From contig NC_056752.1 in assembly GCF_018687715.1 (NCBI RefSeq), positions 49,880,653 through 49,944,652 of the forward strand: a stretch of DNA of 64,000 nt, read 5' to 3'. The position numbers and the translations under genes were made by a program. Shown piece by piece: positions 46,665 through 59,700 of the stretch. The stretch's first letter is position 1. Every line of letters begins with the position of its first letter. This stretch comes from Carya illinoinensis. Its lineage: Eukaryota; Streptophyta; Magnoliopsida; Fagales; Juglandaceae. A model generated the notes under the pieces. It saw only the letters and a program-made list of their open reading frames with translations, was not told the origin of the DNA and did no database searches.

Positions 46665-48863
46665 ATGATAAAAGGTTTGATGTTCCAACAACGGATACAG
46701 CAGCCAGTTCTGGAGGAAAACATGTCTAATTTGACTTCTGCGTCTGGCGATGCAAGTGTTTCTTCAGGCAACAGAACTGAGTTAGGGAACAACTATTCTC
46801 AACAATATTTTGCTTCACCGCCACCTCAAACTCAGCCTGCAGCGAAGAAAAAGAGAAACCTTCCAGGCAACCCAGGTCTTTCCAAATCCATATAAACACA
46901 AAACCCACTTGCTGAATTGTGTAATACTGTATTTATGCTTTGATATAATTTTCGTTTTTCTTACCTGGGGTTTCGACTTTCTATTTGGTTTCGAAACAGA
47001 CCCAGATGCGGAAGTGATAGCTTTGTCTCCCAAGAGTCTCCTGGCAACAAACAGATTTCTTTGTGAGATCTGTAACAAAGGGTTTCAAAGGGATCAGAAT
47101 CTTCAACTTCATAGAAGAGGGCATAATTTGCCTTGGAAGCTAAAGCAGAGAACAAGTAAAGAGGTAAGGAAGAAGGTGTACGTGTGCCCAGAACCTAGCT
47201 GTGTGCACCATGACCCATTAAGGGCTCTTGGGGACCTGACTGGGATCAAGAAGCACTTCTGCAGAAAGCATGGCGAGAAGAAGTGGAAATGTGACAAGTG
47301 CTCAAAGAGGTATGCAGTTCAATCAGATTGGAAAGCTCATTCCAAGACCTGTGGCACAAGGGAGTACAGATGTGATTGTGGAACCCTTTTCTCAAGGTAA
47401 CTAATTCCAAATCATTAATTTTAGGGCATGAATTACATGAGTCCTATTTAAAGCACTAAAGTCAGATCTCCCCGTTAACGGAGGAAGGGATTTTTGCATA
47501 TCCCAGATAAATATTAAACCACAAATATACGTAATGTTTCTGGATAATAAATTTACGTTCTTGATCTGATACGTTGAAGAACCATGACTGTACAGTGTAC
47601 ATCTACCAAAGTATCCTACTGTTACACCCGAGGTAGAGGGATGCAGGGAGGGAGAGGGGCCGGGGCGGGGTTTTGCTTAGTGTGTTGAATATTTAATGCA
47701 CTAGCTAATGTGCACTGTCTGTCCATGGCTCCTAGAAAGCCAAAAAGAATGGTTGCAGAAAGAAATAGAGAAGCAACGAGAGAAAGTCAATACTTTTGTC
47801 ACTTTGCGTTGTCGTAGTAGTTAGTGACATTTCGCTTTTGTTTTCTTGTGTCTGTTTCTTTTTGGTTTTCAGGAGGGATAGTTTCATCACCCACAGAGCC
47901 TTCTGTGATGCATTGGCAGAGGAGAGTGCAAGAGCCATCACAACAAACCAATTTCTGTCCTCTCAACCTGGCCCTTCAGCGTCTCACATAAACCAGCTCC
48001 CGCCCCAGTTCAATCCCCAAGACCTCCACGCATTTTCTTTGAAGAAAGAGCAACAAAGCTTCAGTCTAAGGGAAGAGATACCCCCATGGCTAGCTTGTCC
48101 TGGCCCACCACCTATTGATATCTCCTCATCATCGTCATTCTTCTCCACGAGATTGGGTCATCAAGAATTCGCACAGGCTCACCCAGATTTAGCCCTCCAT
48201 GAAACGCAGAACTCTAACCCTAGTCTTGGCCCCACTCTCCCTCCCTACCTACTAGCACCCTCTCCACACATGTCAGCCACTGCATTGCTGCAGAGGGCAG
48301 CTCAGATGGGTGCAACTATGAGCAGCAAGACTGGCTCATCACCAACCATGATGAGGCCCACCCACCAGGCTCACGTGCCTACTGCTGCTGATTCTGGCAA
48401 CAATACAACTGGTAAGTTTGGCTCCATTTTGTCCTCACGTGAAGAGATGGCCACTGGGTTTGCCCATGGCTTGGCTCCTTTTGGGAATAAAGCTGCAGGC
48501 CCTTCTGCCTCTGCAGCGACCACTACTACAGGAGCAAGTACTGGTGCAGCCCCAGGTGTTCCTCCTTCCCTTCTTCATGACATGGTGGGACGTTCTCTTT
48601 CTTCTTCCACTGGGTTTGAAGGAACTTCTTTTGAGGATGCATTTGGAGGGCATGAATCTCTCTCAAAAACATCCACCACCAGGAACCATCTTAGTAGGGC
48701 TCATGAAACTGGCGGGAGTCATGGTGGTGAAGGTTTGACTAGAGATTTTTTGGGTCTTAGAGCTCTCTCTCACAGTGACATTCTCAATATTACTGGTTTC
48801 GGTAATTGCATGAACACTTCCAACCAGCATCAAAATCAACCCCAAAAACCTTGGCAAGGTTAG
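46665..48863 (+). CDS. INDETERMINATE DOMAIN (IDD) C2H2 zinc-finger transcription factor
   Basis: Nuclear DNA-binding protein of the plant IDD family, 532 aa. Exons: 46665-46875, 47000-47396, 47873-48863. The N-terminus has ENMSNLTSASGDASVSSGNR and the basic KKKRNLPGNP signal that opens the ID domain. Finger 1 is C92/C95/H108/H112 (CEICNKGFQRDQNLQLHRRG). Finger 2 is in YVCPEPSCVHHDP to FCRKHGEKKW, finger 3 in CDKCSKRYAVQSDWKAH, finger 4 in YRCDCGTLFSRRDSFITHRA. The two C-terminal family motifs are present: MSATALLQRAAQMGA and TRDFLGLRALSHSDILNI, which in known IDDs contact GRAS and co-repressor partners. The Ser/Ala/Thr-rich middle is disordered. The N-terminal MSNLTSASGD motif points to the IDD4/7/11-type group; I cannot fix the exact orthologue. 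Such factors commonly act in radial patterning, gibberellin response or defence. Confidence 0.95.
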
Positions 48864-49952
48864 CTCCTACATATATATATATATACATATGAAACTTCTT
48901 TTTTTCCGCATAATTTGGATTATCTTTTCTTGTGCTATCAATCTTCCCAAAGGGAAGGACTCGATCATTTGAAATATTATTATTTCGATGCCGTATGTTA
49001 GCTATATTATATGAATATTGGTCGGTATTTTACATTAAAGGTTTGTAACTTTCAAACATTCTATAGTTTTAAAAGATTTATATATCCGGAAGGGAAACCC
49101 TAGTTGTTTTATTTTTCATTAAACAGTGACACCAAGCAACTTCAAGGAGAAATTAATGGCTTCTCATGAATGGAAAACATGACTAATACTTCAAGAAAGA
49201 AAGAATATCACTTTGTTTTCATATTATATATACATACATATATTAAATGTGAAAGGATTTGTTTGTACTTAATATTCTAGCTAGCAGCTGCTAGTTCAGA
49301 ATGTTCCGTACGTGGACCAGTTTTAGCTCATCACATGTGATCCTAATATTGATACTATGCAATATTGATTACTTTCTGACTCACGTGAAACATATATCTT
49401 CGATCGATTGAGTTATAACGTATAGTACTAACTTCGTGATATATAATGCCAAAAACAATTTGTTTTGTCTTAATTAAATTTACCATCCATCCCAATGATT
49501 CATTCATGCATGCGATTATATATTAATAATGAAAGTTTTTAATAATAAATATAATAATTAATTATTAATTTTCCGATTTGAGATTGAATTAAATACATGC
49601 ATCGGTACTAAGCGTTTCCTTAAAAGACTCCCAGTTTTTGTGGGAATAATATTCATCCATTTCATTATATTATAACTTGGTTCATGGCCTCGCAATAGAA
49701 AATATTCATCCATTTCAGTATACAGCCGCTACCTTTGGATTATGTGAACGTTATTATAAAAAGATCACATTCTCGATCGACTAATAATCATTAATATAAA
49801 ATAATGAATGCATGGAAACAAGAAACTTCGAACATTTATAACTAGTTTTTTGGCAAAATGAACAATATTGCATGTGTACTTATAAATTACTTTGTGACAA
49901 GTATTATGTTAATTATATGTATGATCTTTTATCATAGGAATTAATTTCATTG

Positions 49953-49987
<35 letters not shown>

Positions 49988-50937
49988 GCAGGATTTAGTG
50001 GTAATGGATCGATCAATGGCTACCAGCTTTTTCATTCATCATGATTTTCCTTAATATATCATTTATGTAAAGGATGGTTTTCCATTATGTGAAGGTATGA
50101 ATTTATGTCCACGAAAAATTAGAATTATACACATTAATTATTGCATGGTTCTAAAACTAAGTAGAATTACAAAATAATCACTTTGAGGACAAACAGATTA
50201 TTATATATATAGCTTATAAATAAAACCAAAGCAAGCAATATCCAACTGACCCACCATATAATGTCTCTCTCCTTGAAGTGTGAGCTTTTGAATATGCCAA
50301 TGCATGATACATGTTTGTAGGGAGTTTGGAGGGATATACAGATGAAGGCTAGGGTACAAAAAGCATTGGATTCTCTAATGGAAAGACTCGTGAAATTATG
50401 TGCAGAGATCGATGTGCAAGTTTGCTTGGTTTAGATAGATATGGCTGTTTATTCACGAACCAAAAAAAGAGATGCCGTTTGACAACTGATGTGGGTCCAG
50501 ATCATAGGGATTCAATCCCGAGGGAGAGGATTTCTCATGATCATGCCCGTCGGCCGGCTATATCTATATATATATATATATATATCTTACCTCTTCTATG
50601 TAAAATTATAAGAATACATCAGATCTATTTTCCCCACTTCTTTTTACGAGTCGTTTCAAGTAGTCCTCATGTGGCTCAAAAAAGTAAATTAATAGGACGA
50701 CAAATATAACATTTGACAAAGGAAATTACTTTAAATAAAACAGCTAGCCAATGGTATTTGGGTTATTTCTAGCTTATAGGATGTTTCATAATATATATAT
50801 ATATATATATATATATACTTGGTTATTTATACGTACAATGTATGTAAATATGTGAAAGGTTCCTGTCTGTGCATGTGACTTCTGAACAAATTTGTGGCGA
50901 CCCAAATGCCTCTTACATAGTTCTGAACTTTACAGCT

Positions 50938-50938
<1 letters not shown>

Positions 50939-50987
<49 letters not shown>
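50939..50987. repeat. (GA)n microsatellite
   Basis: A pure 49-bp run in the spacer downstream of the IDD gene. Confidence 0.95.
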
Positions 50988-50989
<2 letters not shown>

Positions 50990-52941
50990 TTAAGCAATAA
51001 AAGTGTGAGTTTTATCACATAAGATATGATATATGTATCATTAGCCTATCATCAGATAAAGTGGTACTTCCAGTGAGACCTTTTATAAAACACGATCGAG
51101 GCATGATAAAAAGATGCTCATCCCAAGCTTAAAAGATTGCAGTGTTAGGTCAATGGGGGGAGATGTAAGCACTAGCTTTGAAAGTAGTGTTGGCACCTGT
51201 CAATCACTGCCTTTAATGGGCCAAAAGTTCAAATATAAAAAATAAAAAAATTCATCTGAATCCTCCCACTTCTCTTTATCTTATGTTTTTCAGGTTTTTT
51301 AGCGACAGATTAAGAGAGAGAATTAGCATACAAGAGAGAAATATTGGATGCATGCTTACGATAGTCTCTAGCCCTTTATTTCTCTCTGAAGCTAGCTTCA
51401 TTCCTGGGGAAGCAACCAATCCATAAACCCTTGTAAGAATTTGAATATAAATAACTTCATTTAGAATGTGAATAACTTCTAGACCAGCGAGTAGTGCTTA
51501 TCATTGGCAGGACAAATTACATAATGAGGAGGGAGCTAGGTAGCTAAGAGACTGAAACCTGCAGGCGGCCTGTTTGCCATTAAACAAAAAAGGTTTCTGT
51601 GAGTCGACATTGAAAAGATCAATAATGACATGTTTGTTTGTCTTTTTATTCTGATGATCTCTCCCAAACTAGAATTCTGATCTGGGGAGAATAAATAAAC
51701 ATTGACGTTTGCAAATTCATAAAGCTCATGATACATATCTTTCAATGCATGAGACAGGAAGGTTATTACAGAAAAGTCGTAGGGTGGTGGGCTACAGCAC
51801 AGTTCCTAAACCCACCTTCGATCGGTTTTTGATAATCGGTGCATGCCTTGTAGGGTGCTTTTTGTCGGGCACAGTTCATGGGATAAAATATATATATATA
51901 TGGTGGTATCTCCAAAAGCTGATCACCATGCATGATCATCAAAGCTGCTGAGTGTTGGGCAGATCAATGCATGGGATATTGATCATGATGAACATGAATT
52001 TGGTTTTGTTTGTTGTTTGCGTATTTTTATGGTGCAGGCACGGGTTGTAAAGTACCAGTTGACTTGTCATTGCAAAAGATGCTCCTCTCCCACCTTTACC
52101 TAGCTTGCTAGCTTAATAATTTTACCTTTTATATTTGACCTACCTCTTAACTCTTTTACCCCTCACCTCTCTCTATATTTTTTTTAGGTTTCATTTTATA
52201 TATAGAGTGCCATCCCATCCCCACGAAAGCAGCCTCAAATGCTACTTTTGTTTTTGTCCTGATCTATTGATAGAACGGATGGTGCATAAAAGCTAGCAAG
52301 CTGGATCAGTAGCACTACTCCTTTTTATGTATTTATCATATATAGCTTTCAAATATAATATCTTATAGATTATTTTTTAAATTACATGAATACACACAAA
52401 AACACACGCATTAGGGTTCATAAAAAGCTAACTAGCTACAATAATCAATAATTATATTTTTAACAGATGCCAAGGTGGTTTTTTCCTTAATTTGTATCTT
52501 CAAGATCATCAGTATAATGAAAGGGACTATAATTAGGTTTGTAGGGCATTTGCCCAAAGAATAAGGACATAAATACTACATGAAAATTGTATATATGTGG
52601 GCAGTTAATTTCTAAGAAAATGATTATTTCATATTAAAATAAATCTATTTTCATCGCAAATAATCATTCTCGTTGTAAATAATCCGTTACAATTTTTTTT
52701 TGCTTTTTTGGTGCAATGATATTAATTAAACTAAAAATTAGGGCCATTGATGCTTATCCACGTCATTGACATTGAGTAGGAGCTAGCCAGTCAGTCAAGG
52801 TCCTCTTTGATCTTGAAGCTATATTGGGAAGAACTTTTAGGAAAGTGGGTTCGTTCTATTTTCCTGATTCATGAATTGACAACACCAATAAACTCGTTAG
52901 CCGACTCTAGTCATGTACATCTAGTCTACCATCATTACGTT

Positions 52942-52971
52942 CGAATTGGGCTCTGAGAGTAGCCCAATTCG
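52942..52971. repeat. Perfect 11-bp inverted repeat
   Basis: Arms cgaattgggct and agcccaattcg are separated by 8 bases. It could be a hairpin or simply the core of a decayed element; no T tract follows it. Confidence 0.6.
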
Positions 52972-53737
52972 CTTTCAATAGTATTAGGCCCATCTTTATG
53001 TAAAGGCAAATACTATCATTCTACGTATGAAAATCGAGCCCAAAGCGATTATCTATAAAAATCAGGCTTAATTGAATAATATTGCTAATAAGATATAATT
53101 TTAGAGTGTCGTGAATTATTTTTAAAAAATAGTAACTAATATTAAAAAATAAATTAGTTATATAAATCTCAAATTTGTCTTTTTTTTTTTTAAATGCACC
53201 AAACTAACTCACTCTAAACTTAAAAGAGTAATAATGCATTTCTAATTTTTTTTACAACTCATTTTATAATTAATTAATACAATTATGCTACTTTATTATA
53301 AATAAATAAAATTTCTAAAACTACCTTCAATTTCACTTAGAATTTAAAAATAGATGTACGAGAATGGAATCACAATATTCCACTTTAAAAATGTTTTAAT
53401 ATTATTATAAAATTTTTATATGTAATTATTTCTGGATATTTTTTTACACATTCTATTAATGTGATAGGTTGTGTCATTGTTTTAATAAAAAATAATTATT
53501 TTAATCAATTATATTAATAAAATATATAATAAATACATAAAAATTACTATAAATAACATAACTCGTATTATTAAAGACTAAAAAGTTAAAAACGTTTTAG
53601 TTGATTGTGGCCGAAAAGAAAGTCCTCAGCTACCCAACGGGCCAACAGCCCCAAAAATGATTGTGGCCGAAATAACAGGCATTGCATTGGGTGTTTACTG
53701 TGACACTCGCAAGCTGTCGACCTCAAAATACTTGGCA

Positions 53738-56700
53738 ATGGCGAGGAAGCGAAGCTCAAGATCCACGACCGCCTTCATCTTCTTCGCCTTCCTATCTATC
53801 ATAGCCTTTTGTGCCTTCGTCCCTGTTTTTGCTCCTCTCCCTTCTCTCTCCTCTCACCCCAACCAATCCCGCCACCACTCTTCTCGGCACAAGAAAGTAG
53901 GCTCTTTCTCTCTTGCTCTCTGGTCTTGATATTGTGATTTTTTAATGCAATTCAACGTGGTATTGTTTCCGGGGTTTTGCGAAAAAAATTCCTGGCTCAG
54001 TTTGTCTCGTTTAGAAGGAAATTATTTAGTTTGCAGGGGAACAAGTGTGTATTTGATTGATGAGAAAATGAAGGAAATTAAAGGAATTTGGATATTGGAT
54101 TATAAGATATAGTGTTTTTAAATGTGATTGCAGTTGTATATTTCTGGGTTTTTTACTTGTGGCTTAACCTTATGTAATCGATGGAAATATTTGAACTTGG
54201 CTTAGGAGTGATTGAAATGAAAAGAATTTGAAATTTCGCTATTAATTTATCAATCAAGAAAGGATAATGTCTCTAAATTTGAAACATATATTCAGCACAA
54301 ATTTGCTTTATTTGCTTCTTTTCTTTCTTTTTTTCTTCAGCTAACAACTTGATTCTTATAACATTCGAGCTTGGTCATTTGCACCCAAATCTTGACATTG
54401 TGATGCCTACCTTTTTCTGAACAAGTAGACAGGATGGTGTTTTAGCTTCGAATCAGAGACTTTTTGCTGTTTCTAATGTAACCCGCACTCGAGTGTCGTG
54501 CTGATTTTGCAATTATTCTGTTGGCACTGAAAGATGCCGTGAGTTTAAATGATATGAGGTTTTTATATGATTGTTGTTATCAGGCTACTGCTCGAAATTT
54601 CGAGATCTCCAATGACATGTTCTGGAAAGATGGACAGCCTTTCCAAATTATTGGGGGTGACTTACATTATTTTCGGGTTCTTCCACAGGTATTTTTATAG
54701 CAAGATTTTCAGCAATTAGCACCTTATAACTTGAGTTGTATATGATGGTGGTATGCATTTGTTATTTTAGCTTGTAATAGATGGTACTTCGCTGATCAAT
54801 GATGTAGAATAAGATGCTGAAGCTTTATGACGCAACTGAATTCAACTTAACCTTAATCTCAAATAATAGGGACCGGTAATAAGATACCGAATATCTGTTA
54901 AAAGAACAAAACTATAATTTTATAGGATATGGCTTAGAAAGCTGAACTCTAATAAGCTTCTGTAAACTCTTTCACTTGATATAGTAAATGTAGTTATTCA
55001 ATGTTCCCATGCTGAAAATCTGTGGAGATCCCCAAGTTTCACATCTGTGCAAATACTCCCTCGATCTTCTTCTGAACTATTAAGCTTTCTGATTATCTAA
55101 TTTCATGGACCGTCTTGTTGAACACAAAATATTCTTATCAGTTTAAGTAAACCTTTTCTTGTTATGATGTGGTGTTTGTCTTTTATCCCTGCAGTACTGG
55201 GAAGATAGATTACTGAGAGCAAAGGCTTTGGGTTTGAATACTATTCAAACTTATGTTCCTTGGAATCTGCATGAACCAAAACCTGGAAAGCTAGTTTTTG
55301 AGGGGCTTGCAGATATAGTTTCATTTCTCAAACTCTGCCACAAACTTGGTTTCCTTGTTATGCTTCGGCCTGGACCTTATATTTGTGCAGGTCAGCCATA
55401 ACAGACAGATCTAGGAGCTTTAGTGATTTATGAAGTTCACTGTGCATGACCAGGTTACTAGGTGTACATATTCAAATCCAATCCTGATATTACCTGGAAC
55501 TTATTGCACATTGAGCTAGATAATCTTATTAGTGTTGTGAATCCCTTTTTTCATAACAAAAATGAGTGTTGGCACAAAATAGCTATTAGTTTATGCCTGC
55601 TAGTGAGATTGAATGTATATTATTAGTTTTTTGCTTGCTTATAGAAAATATTAGTTTTTTGCTTTATTCTCTTGTTGTTTTGAAATTGATGGTAATATGA
55701 TATGTTGTTGGGATGATAGTCACCATTCAAAATATCTTTTTTTGTTTCAGAATGGGATTTAGGGGGTTTCCCTGCCTGGTTACTTGCCATAAAGCCAGCT
55801 ATCAGACTAAGATCATCAGATCCTAATTTCCTCCACTTTGTAAGTTTCTTCTGTGTGTTTGATTTTACAAATTAATCGTGTTCCATAGACTTGTGGTGTA
55901 TTCAAGAGAAATTATATTTCAAAATGTAGTGTATTTTTATGTGCTATGATAAGGATATTGTGAATAGGGCCATAGCCTAAAATGTGTGGGTCATGGTGAT
56001 AGGATTGATTTCCTTGAAGGGGTTTGCTTTGGACCGAACTTTCCATTAATGACTGTAGCACACGCTTGACCTGCCTGTAGGGCGAAAGGCGCTTGCACTA
56101 GACTGACAAAAATGATATATATATATATATAATAAATTGAAATTAAAACGAAGACTTATAATGGATGCCCCGATCCTATCTTAATAGTTGGCGCTTATTT
56201 CTCAAAGTAATGAAACCTTTCAAATCAAGCCTCCATTTGAGCAGCCTTACCCTCTTCCTTGGGGGCTGTAACTTGCTGTACTATTTGGGGGTCTTTGTTT
56301 GCAGCTTCGCTTGCTTTTCGGCTTGTGCACCACTATGCCGGAAATTTCCAAACAAAATTGCTTGGTAGATTTTTTTTTTTGTCAGTGAAACTGCTTGGGA
56401 GAATTGCTGCTATCATTTTTTGATTAATACGTTTTACATGCTTGTTTGTAGTTAGTTTCCAAGATGAAAATAAAGTAAACCGTTTTTAATGTGTGGTCTC
56501 ACTTAAGAAGAAATTTAATATGTCAGTTTTCTAGTTTCTAAAATTTACTGTTTCTGTCTTTCAACTGTTCTTCACAATTCAATTTTTTACTACTAAATAA
56601 TATCTATTGTGAACTCTTTAAGGTTGAAAGATGGTGGGAAATCCTACTTCCTACTGTAGCTCCTCTTCTTTATGAAAATGGAGGCCCTATTATAATGGTT

Positions 56701-59700
56701 CAGGTATGTTGAGTTGTTACTTTCTGACTATAACACAACAAGAGTTAAATTTCCTATTTGCAAACACTGAACGGCAGCTCCTTTTAAGATGGAAGGTGAT
56801 CCATTCCAAGTCTGGGGAATAGTGTAAAATAAGTTCAAATTTGAGGCATTCAATCATGTATGCATGGGAAAATTTTAATGATTATAGTAAAAAAATTAGA
56901 TTGATTTAAAAAATAGGATTTCATTAATGTGCAGTGAGGTTACGGTAATAATAAAGATCAAGAGGTTCATGGAAAAATTGAAAACTGTTTATAAGATGGT
57001 TTGATGGATGCAGCTTATCCATCAACTTTTATTGATAAACCTCATCTCTCTCTTATATGACCAAGAAAAATATCATATAAGGGAATGGAAGTACTTCCAA
57101 ATGATAATCCTAAATAGCAAGCACATTGTATATAATGGATATTTCATCTTATTTTCTAAAACAGAATCAGAAAATTTATGAAAACAATCATAAAGATCTT
57201 GATCATTGTTAACATTTTTGAAGAACTCAAATTTGTTCAACTTTTACAATTTTATGCCTTGTTTGGTTACATAGATGAGATGAAATAAAAGTTGAAAGTT
57301 GAATAAAATATTGTTAAAATATAAATTTTTAATATAATTTTTGTTTTGGGATTTCAAAAAATTGAATTGTATATTATATTTTGTGTGAGAATTTAGGAAA
57401 TTTGTAATGATTATATGAAATGAGATGAGATAGTTTCATATGTGTAACCAAATAAGGCCCCATTTATAAGGTTCTCATATACTGAGATTATTTTGACAGA
57501 TTGAAAATGAATATGGTTCGTACGGAAATGACAAAGCTTATCTTCATCACCTCGTCACCTTGGCACGTGGTCACCTTGGGGATGATATAATTTTGTAAGA
57601 GTTTCTCTCTTTAGACTGACCTTCTTTGTTCTATACAGAAATATGCCAGTTTAACCTCAGAAATTTAAGTATGCATTTATGAATTATCAATCGTTCCTTT
57701 ACTTGATTTATTGTTTAGTACCTTCCATTCAATTTATGGTTCGTTGGCCATTGTATTGTCAAAAGGGTTATATTTATCCTTTCCTTGGTGATATCTTAAT
57801 GATTTCAGATATACTACAGATGGAGGTTCTAGGGATACACTTGAGAAAGGAACCATTCGTGGAGATGTTGTCTTTTCAGGTAAAGTTCAAGATCAAAATT
57901 TACTTGAATAATAAGTTAGGAAATTAATCTTTCTTTTTTTTTTTCCTTAATTTTTTTACCATTTATTTAATTACTCTGTCATCAATACCTATCGAACCCA
58001 TATTTCTGTGTGTGTGTGTGTGTGTGTGTTTGTATCTGGGTTCAAATTTATATATATTTACAATCATCTAAGTACTCATGACCTACTCTTTCTCTGCCGT
58101 TCAGCTGTTGACTTCACTACTGGTGATGATCCTAGGCCAATATTTGAGTTACAAAAGGAGTTCAACGCCCCTGGAAAGTCACCGCCACTTTCAGCGCAAG
58201 TATCTTGCTAACTTTCATTATTCTAATATTGTTCTTTGGTTTCATGTCCCATGATGTTTGTTACCTCAGGGAGTTTTACACAGGTTGGCTTACGCATTGG
58301 GGAGAGAAACTCGCAGAGACTGATGCTAAGTTTACTGCAGCTGCTCTGAAAAATATTCTGGCACGAAATGGTTCTGCTGTGCTATATGTATGCTCTCAAA
58401 TTCCAACTCTGTTGCTATTAAGTTATCACTATTGTGGTAATATTTTGATCTGCGCTTTCTAATTTCCAGATGGTGCATGGCGGTACAAACTTTGGATTCT
58501 ATAGTGGGGCAAATACTGGCGGAGACGAGACTGATTACAAGCCTGACCTTACGTCTTATGATTATGTGAGGAAAATATCGACTTCTTTGTTATATAAAAT
58601 TGAATTATTGGTTTGTAGTATACGCATCTAACTAATGCTTGTTTCCCCAGGATGCACCGATTAGGGAATCTGGTGATGTGAACAATGCAAAATTCAAAGG
58701 TATGATATTTACCAACTTCCTCTTTAGAGCCACAAGTCCACTCAAAACTTTTGTTGCGAATTATGATCATAAGAAAAGATGTGTCTACTGCTTTCAGAAC
58801 TTCGGAAGGTTATAAAGCAATATAGCACAGCCTCTATTCCTTCAGTGCCTTCTGATAATGAAAAGACAGGATATGGCCTAATCCACTTACAGAGAAAAGA
58901 ACTTTTATTTGATATCCTGAATAGGTTGGATTCCATTGAGGTGGTTGAATCTGAAAATCCGATTTCAATGGAGTCTGTGGGCCAGGTGAGTAAGAATCAT
59001 ATCCCATAGCTTATATTATGTTGTATACAGCTGCGTCATAAAGATCCCAAACTGCTAAATGCCATACACTTAAAAGTTTGAATGTTCTTTGTGTTCAGAT
59101 GTTTGGTTTCTTACTATATGTATCTGAATATTCTTCAAAGGAAGATGGAAGCATTCTATTTGTACCGAAGGTGCAGCCTTCCCTTTATTTTTATTTAAGC
59201 TGACTAATTTGATATGTTCAATTTGTTGCTATGGAATCAGAATATGAGGGGTTTCTTCCTTTCATCTGATAAAAGCTTTGGAACCTAAGAAAGTACACAA
59301 AATTTTGACTTCTCTTACATTTATTGACTGCAGGTGCATGACAGAGCCCAAGTGTTCATATCATGCTCTTCTGAAGATAATGGTAGAAGACCAATATTTG
59401 TTGGTACAATTGACAGATGGTCGAATCAAAAACTTGGCTTTCCCAAAACTAAATGTGTCTCAAACATCAACTTATATGTTTTGGTACTGCACTACCTTGT
59501 TTGAGTTGTTCCCATTATAATGATCAAACAATTTGACTTAGGGTTGTCATCTTATCAGTGTAGTGTTATGATTTGATGCTTTTAATCACAAACTTTTTAA
59601 TAATTCTAAATCCTTTCTATTCCACTTATCAAAAAATAATTATAAATCCTTTTTATTCTTGTAGGTTGAAAATATGGGTCGCGTAAATTATGGGCCATAC

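Larger units (their letters stand above)
48864..53737. other. Spacer between IDD and BGAL17
   Basis: AT-rich spacer with TA runs (about 49965-49987, 50566-50585 and 50789-50817), a GA run (50939-50987), a perfect hairpin at 52942-52971, and a palindrome-rich stretch at about 53400-53580 that may be a decayed MITE. No open frame here has family resemblance. Confidence 0.5.

Noticed and set aside
47732..47941. Minus-strand open frame over the IDD intron 2 / exon 3 border
   Set aside because: Shadow of the IDD coding exon, with no independent support.
53400..53580. AT-rich stretch similar in layout to 27705-27840
   Set aside because: Similarity is weak and could reflect base composition only; not listed as an element.
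58196..58273. Conventional GT donor for BGAL17 intron 8
   Set aside because: It keeps the frame only with an acceptor inside the coding sequence and replaces the catalytic Glu with Gln; the GC donor gives the family sequence.
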